A model generated the notes under the pieces. The model was not told the DNA's origin, did not search any database, and worked only from the letters and a program-made list of their open reading frames with translations. A DNA stretch of 64,000 nt from assembly GCA_947490345.1 (NCBI GenBank), contig CANLGL010000011.1, positions 1-64,000 of the forward strand. Direction: 5' to 3'. Below, in pieces: positions 60,080 to 64,000 of this stretch (its first letter is position 1; each line of letters starts with the position of its first letter). A program made the translations under genes and the position numbers. Origin of the DNA: Deltaproteobacteria bacterium. GTDB lineage: Bacteria > Myxococcota_A > UBA796 > SXON01.

Positions 60080-60973
60080 CTACGCCTCATCCACCACTCG
60101 ATCCCCCGGGTACAGGAAAACCTCCACGTTCCCCTTGCCATCCGCGCGCACCAGGTCGTCGCGGATGCCCGCCTCGCGCAACCGGGTGCGCAGGCGGCGG
60201 AGGGCACGGTCCCAGCTCATCCGGTGGCGGCCGGGGTCACGCTTTCCCCAGAGCTCGCCCGCCACCACCGTCCACGGTGCCGGAGCCCCGATGAGCGCCA
60301 GCTCGCTGAGCAGATTCGCGGGCAGCCCGTCGAGGGTGACGGGCGGCTTCCGGGCGCGCTGCAGGTGCACCGTGCTGGTGCGCGCCACGATGGTGAGTGG
60401 CTCTACGAGACCCGTGGTGGCGGCACTTCCGACTTCGGCAAGGGTCACCTCCACTGCTTCGACCGTCATGCCCAGGACCTCCCAGCTCCGGCCCACGCGC
60501 ACCGCCTCCGGACCCCGACCGAAGTCCGCCGCCCAGCCCTCGGCGGTGCTCCAGACCCGCGCCGGAGCGCCTTCGACGTAGGCAGGAACGAGGTCGGGCT
60601 CCGGATCGGCCACGAACGAGTAGACCGGGGCACACAGCTCGCGTAGCTGGCCCGGAAAGCGCAAGGCGGTCACCCGCTCGGGCAGGTCCACCTTGCCCAC
60701 CTCGACGTCGATGATGCCGGCCAGCCGCACGACCAGGCCCTCCTCCAGGATCACGTCGTCTTCGGGGTGGCCGTCCACCTCGAACGCGCCGCGTAGCGCG
60801 AGAAGGTGCAGCTCGCGGCCGCGCAAGGACACCAACGCCGCCGCCTCAGCCACGCGCGGATCGGGAATGCGGAGCGCGGCGGTGTGGAGACGGCCGACGA
60901 TGCCCCCCGGCGCGACGAAGATCGCCGCGGCCGGCGCGACACGAAGCTGTACCTGAGGGCGCGTTAGGCTCAT
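60080..60973 (-). CDS. FHA-like domain protein with C-terminal winged-helix-like region
   Basis: A 297-residue protein. Residues 20-90 (GGIVGRLHTAALRIPDPRVAE, then LVSLRGRELHLLALRG, FEVDGHPEDDVILEEGLVVRL) follow the FHA topology. The Ser and His that bind phosphothreonine (S-R-x-H in active domains) are replaced (VAEAAAL), so phosphopeptide binding may be lost. The C-terminal ~60 residues (MSWDRALRRLRTRLREAG, then LVRADGKGNVEVFLYPGDR) resemble a winged-helix DNA-binding tail, like OmpR-type ends. It is divergent from a Ser/Thr kinase, with start codons only 4 bases apart. A rearranged copy and a 3' tail copy exist at 59.4 and 55.1 kb. Confidence 0.7.
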   Translation of the reverse strand: MSLTRPQVQLRVAPAAAIFVAPGGIVGRLHTAALRIPDPRVAEAAALVSLRGRELHLLALRGAFEVDGHPEDDVILEEGLVVRLAGIIDVEVGKVDLPERVTALRFPGQLRELCAPVYSFVADPEPDLVPAYVEGAPARVWSTAEGWAADFGRGPEAVRVGRSWEVLGMTVEAVEVTLAEVGSAATTGLVEPLTIVARTSTVHLQRARKPPVTLDGLPANLLSELALIGAPAPWTVVAGELWGKRDPGRHRMSWDRALRRLRTRLREAGIRDDLVRADGKGNVEVFLYPGDRVVDEA

Positions 60974-60977
60974 CGAG

Positions 60978-62282
60978 ATGTCGGGAGTATCTCGCTACCT
61001 CGGGGACTACCGTCTGCTCGGCGAGGTGCGGCGCGGCGGCTGCGCCGAGGTCCAGCGGGCGGTTGGTCCCGACGGGGACGAGGTGGCGCTCAAGATCGCG
61101 CTCGACGATGCGGACAACGGCGCGCGGCTGTTGCGCGAGATCGCCACCTTGGCGTCGCTGTCAGCCCGCGATCCGGCCCTCGCGGAGTGGTCGGTCGTGC
61201 CGTTGTCGAGCGGCGTGGGCCCGGACGCCCGTCCGTGGGTGGCGATGCGTTGGTACCCGCACTCCCTCCGCAGTTGGGTTCAGACGACGGCGCCCTCGCT
61301 GCCCGAGCTCGTCTCGGCGCTACGCCAGGCCGCCACCGCGGTTTTACGACTTCAGGGGACGGGCGACACCCCCGGGACGCCGCGGCTCCACCGGGACGTC
61401 AAGCCCGACAACTTCCTCGTCGACGCGGGCAACCATCGTGTGCGGGTGGTGCTCGCGGACTTCGGCGGCAGCCGGGCCGACCATCTCGCCACAACCTCCC
61501 GGCCGACGCTCCACTACACGCCCCGCTACGGCCCTGCGGAGCAGACACTGACACGCGATGCCCCACCCGACCCTTCGCTCGACGCCCACGCGCTCGCGGT
61601 CACGATGTACTGGTGCCTCACCGGTCGCGAGCCGGACAGCAAGGGCAGCGTGGTGGCGTACACGTCCGATGGGCGCCGATTGCTCGATCTGCAAGCTGCC
61701 ACGCGCCTGACAGAGGGAGAGGCAACCGAGTTGCGACGGCTCCGGGGCGTGCCGCTCGGGCAGTTGCTGGACTTCGAGGAGATGGTCCCGCTCACCGCTG
61801 CGGACGAGGCTCGACTCGGCGCGACGCTGGAGGACGAGCTTCGCCGCATCGGCGGGGACCCGAGCCTCGTGCCGACGCTCATCGCGCCGCTGGTGTCGGC
61901 GCTCCGTCGCGCCCTCCACCCCGACCCGGAGCGCCGCGACGCCGACCTGCGCAAGCTGGTCGCCGCCACCGAGGTGATGGAGGGGACGTTGCGGCTGGCG
62001 GGGCTTGCGGCCGAACTGCCGCGCGTGGCGCCGCCATCCGTCGAGCCGGCGGAGCCCCCCGTCCATCTGCGGGTGGCCGGCGCGCCGACAGGCGCCTGGG
62101 TCCCGGGCCTGTCCACCGTGCCGCCACCCCCGCCCACGGCCGCGGGCTCGCCCCCCGCGCCGCCAGACGCCCCGATCGCCGACGAAGCGCGCACGCTCGA
62201 TCCCGCCGGGATCGCGTTCGCGGTGGGGGCGGTCGTTCTCGCGGTGCTCGTGGTGGGTTGGGTGGCGAGCAGGGCGGGGTGA
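60978..62282 (+). CDS. Ser/Thr protein kinase with C-terminal transmembrane helix
   Basis: A 434-residue Hanks-type kinase. The ATP-binding Lys is K39 (VALKIA), helix-C Glu E54 (LLREIATL), catalytic loop H138-R-D-V-K-P-D-N145, and D161-F-G. The Gly-rich loop reads GEVRRGGCAEV, slightly altered from GxGxFG. The activation-loop and the APE region are changed (TPRYGPAEQ with A-E). Residues about 355-405 are Pro-rich, and a membrane helix (FAVGAVVLAVLVVGWVASRAG) ends the protein. It phosphorylates Ser/Thr on target proteins; the FHA-like neighbour is the obvious candidate partner. Confidence 0.9.
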   Translation: MSGVSRYLGDYRLLGEVRRGGCAEVQRAVGPDGDEVALKIALDDADNGARLLREIATLASLSARDPALAEWSVVPLSSGVGPDARPWVAMRWYPHSLRSWVQTTAPSLPELVSALRQAATAVLRLQGTGDTPGTPRLHRDVKPDNFLVDAGNHRVRVVLADFGGSRADHLATTSRPTLHYTPRYGPAEQTLTRDAPPDPSLDAHALAVTMYWCLTGREPDSKGSVVAYTSDGRRLLDLQAATRLTEGEATELRRLRGVPLGQLLDFEEMVPLTAADEARLGATLEDELRRIGGDPSLVPTLIAPLVSALRRALHPDPERRDADLRKLVAATEVMEGTLRLAGLAAELPRVAPPSVEPAEPPVHLRVAGAPTGAWVPGLSTVPPPPPTAAGSPPAPPDAPIADEARTLDPAGIAFAVGAVVLAVLVVGWVASRAG

Positions 62283-62324
62283 CGGCCGCGTCGCGCCGCC
62301 CCCGGTGTGGTTACCGGGGCCCCG

Positions 62325-63551
62325 ATGCTCGTCGCTGACCGGTGGTACCGCGAGTTCGCTCGGCGCCCCGACCTCCCCTGGGGGCTGCGCGCGGCGCTGG
62401 TGTACATCGCCGTTCTGACCCGAAAAATGAGTCGAGACGCCGTCTTCGTGCGGGCGGGCACCCTGTCGTACTGGTCGTTGGTGGCGCTCGTTCCGGCGCT
62501 CGTGCTGACGGCGCTGGTCCTCCGCGCGCTCGGACTCGAAGCCTGGTTGGACTTCCAGACCTTCGCGGGAAGGGCGTTGGCCACCTTGCTTCCCGAGTGG
62601 AACGACGTCGGGCTGCCGGCCGAGTTGGATGCCCGCAGCATCGGTGTGGCCGGTTTTGTGGTTGCCTTCGGCGCGAGCACCCGCATCTTCCTCGCGGCAG
62701 AGGAGGCCTACACTCGCATCTGGAACTCCCGCGTGCGTGGTGCGCTGACGACCCGTCTCGCGCTGTACTACGCGACCCTCACCGCTGGTCCCGCGGTCGT
62801 CGCGCTGGGGCTCTCGCTCACAGCGCAGGCCGAAGCGGTCACGACGCCGGCGCTGCACGTGCTTGTGCCCGTCTTCGTATCGATGGCGGCGTTCTCGTTT
62901 GCCATCCGCGCCCTTCCGGACGCCGATGTCCGCTTTCGCAGCGCGCTGCTGGGCGGCGCGGTGTCCGCAGTGGCTTTCGAGTTGGCGAAGGCTGGCTTCA
63001 ACGCCTACGTCGAGATTTTCAGCGGCGAGGGCGCGGCCACCCTCATCTATGGCTCGCTGGCCTTCGTCCCGGTGCTGCTGTTCTTTGTATTCGTCCTGTG
63101 GTTGATCGTGCTCGCCGGGGTCGAGGTTGCCAGCGTCGATCAGCGCTGGCCGGAGCTGTCCAGGGCCGAGGAGCGCATCGTCGAGGGCGCCGAACATCGC
63201 AAGTCGGACGGCTTCTTCGCCTTGCAGGTGATGTTGGTGATCGTACGCAGGTTCCTCGAGGGCGCCGGCCCGACGACGTTGCCTCAGGCCACCGAAGCCC
63301 TGGTTTCCGATGCCGACCACGTGGCGTCGGCCCTCCGCACGCTCGAGGCCGCCGGGCTCATCGACACCACAGCGCGCGGATTTGCGCCCGCCGGCCCGCC
63401 ACAGGAGCTCACCGCCGCCGAGGTGGTGCGCCGCTATCGCGACCACACTCGCCCGTTCACCGAGCCCAACGCCTCTGGTGGCGCGCTCTTCGCCGCCGCC
63501 GTGGACGCGCCGGAGCTCTCGCTCTCCCTCGCCGTCCTCGCGACGAAGTAG
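62325..63551 (+). CDS. YihY/BrkB-family inner-membrane protein
   Basis: A 408-residue membrane protein from ATG 62325 (GTG 62307 also possible). About six transmembrane helices in the first 280 residues follow the YihY/BrkB pattern: AGTLSYWSLVALVPALVL, then SIGVAGFVVAFGASTRIFLAAEEAYTRIWN, and IYGSLAFVPVLLFFVFVLWLIVLAG. The C-terminal ~120 residues are cytosolic with a winged-helix-like region (LPQATEALVSDADHVASALRTLEAAGLI). The family was once called ribonuclease BN, but is now regarded as a transporter or envelope protein. The gene follows the kinase by 42 bases. Confidence 0.88.
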   Translation: MLVADRWYREFARRPDLPWGLRAALVYIAVLTRKMSRDAVFVRAGTLSYWSLVALVPALVLTALVLRALGLEAWLDFQTFAGRALATLLPEWNDVGLPAELDARSIGVAGFVVAFGASTRIFLAAEEAYTRIWNSRVRGALTTRLALYYATLTAGPAVVALGLSLTAQAEAVTTPALHVLVPVFVSMAAFSFAIRALPDADVRFRSALLGGAVSAVAFELAKAGFNAYVEIFSGEGAATLIYGSLAFVPVLLFFVFVLWLIVLAGVEVASVDQRWPELSRAEERIVEGAEHRKSDGFFALQVMLVIVRRFLEGAGPTTLPQATEALVSDADHVASALRTLEAAGLIDTTARGFAPAGPPQELTAAEVVRRYRDHTRPFTEPNASGGALFAAAVDAPELSLSLAVLATK

Positions 63552-63557
63552 CGACGG

Positions 63558-64000
63558 ATGCGACGCTCTACGATCGCCGCGGGGGCCGTGCTGGCGGCGC
63601 TGGTTCCGATCGGGGTGATGCTGCCGCGGCTGGTGCCCACGGTCGTCCGCTCCCATGGTGTCGCGGTGAGCGAGGCCGGCTGGTGCCGGAAGGGCCTGTG
63701 CATCGGAGGCGCCAGCACGGGACGGGTCACCGCGCGGTCCGCCTACCTCGGCTGGGACGGCGTGCTGCACTTGACCGATGTGACGGTCGCCGACGAGACG
63801 GCCCGCGCTGGCGTGGTCGCGCGGGCGCAGCCCTCCGCCGAGCTGAGCGCTGCCCGCCTTTCGGACATTCCGTTCGTGCGCCGGGTTGACGTCGAGAATC
63901 TCGTCATCGAGGGCACCCCGCTCCCACCGCTGTCGGGTCAGGTGCTTCCGGAGCGTCACCTGGTCGGCCAGGATGCCCGCGTCGACGGGGATCAGGCGGA
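63558..64000 (+). CDS. Membrane-anchored protein (AsmA-like?), cut by window edge
   Basis: From ATG 63558, with GACGG upstream, the frame stays open to the window end (147+ residues, no stop). It starts MRRSTIAAGAVLAALVPIGVM, a single N-terminal membrane helix, then a beta-rich extracytoplasmic region (GVLHLTDVTVADETARAGVV, DVENLVIEGTPLPPL). The pattern of LxxVxV and VENLVIEGTPL resembles AsmA/DUF748-type proteins with repeated beta segments, but the visible part is too short for certainty. It begins 6 bases after the BrkB-family gene stop. Confidence 0.6.
   Translation, partial: MRRSTIAAGAVLAALVPIGVMLPRLVPTVVRSHGVAVSEAGWCRKGLCIGGASTGRVTARSAYLGWDGVLHLTDVTVADETARAGVVARAQPSAELSAARLSDIPFVRRVDVENLVIEGTPLPPLSGQVLPERHLVGQDARVDGDQA

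Noticed and set aside
61344..63959. 871-residue minus-strand frame opposite kinase, BrkB and the last gene
   Set aside because: It crosses three well-supported plus-strand genes; composition typical of antisense GC-rich frames.

Overview
The window is a very GC-rich, gene-dense bacterial chromosome segment with almost no intergenic space. It carries one tRNA and roughly 55-60 protein genes. The lineage signals point to Myxococcota or a close 'deltaproteobacterial' relative. They are a MYXO-CTERM-like C-terminus on a lysozyme-family protein, many short-signal lipoproteins with Asp/Thr/Gly linkers, four long proteins built from MopI-type (CDxxDNDCDG) repeats, ASH plus von Willebrand A lipoproteins, FG-GAP and EF-hand surface proteins, a Ser/Thr kinase and a TRAP transporter. 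I infer this from protein architecture only; no rRNA or other marker is present.

Layout. 1-0.5 kb: 3' end of an AbiEii-like nucleotidyltransferase toxin beside tRNA-Pro(CGG). 0.6-3.2 kb: halogenase-fold flavoprotein, MaoC hydratase and ICMT-like membrane methyltransferase. 3.2-7.8 kb: NUDIX hydrolase, nitrilase-family amidase, GH25 lipoprotein, M28 peptidase and 2OG-Fe(II) oxygenase. 7.8-13.9 kb: ASH/VWA lipoprotein, metG with an internal ribosome binding site ahead of its tRNA-binding domain, an unknown protein, and a translationally coupled pair made of a gp25-type baseplate protein and a ubiquitin-like/membrane/zinc-finger protein. 13.9-20.6 kb: TRAP transporter dctP and dctQM, with a sulfatase-fold/small membrane protein/methyltransferase module between them. 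20.6-21.8 kb: REP-like hairpins and a HUH transposase-like RAYT gene. 22-26.4 kb: MBOAT O-acyltransferase with two SGNH partners. 26.4-27 kb: PIN/RHH toxin-antitoxin pair. 27-33.2 kb: three tandem MopI-repeat lipoproteins with exchanged C-terminal domains (LamG-like or fibrinogen-like). 33.2-40.9 kb: M48 protease with TPR-like region, FG-GAP protein, GT-C-like membrane protein, EF-hand proteins and a sulfatase-fold protein. 40.9-51.9 kb: arginine decarboxylase, M3 peptidase, Rieske operon, nucleosidase, YbaK protein, beta-carbonic anhydrase, multicopper oxidase and a B12-type radical SAM protein. 51.9-60 kb: a fourth MopI/FG-GAP protein with an abnormal 5' end, a repeat-rich gene graveyard, an operon of unknown proteins behind an (AG)9 tract, and a rearranged pseudogene. 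60-64 kb: FHA-like protein divergent from a Ser/Thr kinase, a BrkB-family membrane protein, and a membrane-anchored protein cut by the window edge.

Surface and envelope biology dominates: calcium-binding repeat lipoproteins, polysaccharide O-acetylation, sulfatase-fold membrane proteins and MYXO-CTERM export. The most unusual item is the gp25 plus ubiquitin-like/TM/C4HC3-finger pair at 12.5-13.8 kb. It suggests a membrane-bound E3-like or structural accessory of a contractile injection system. The second is the module shuffling and truncation among MopI and FHA-like genes at 27-33 and 51-60 kb.
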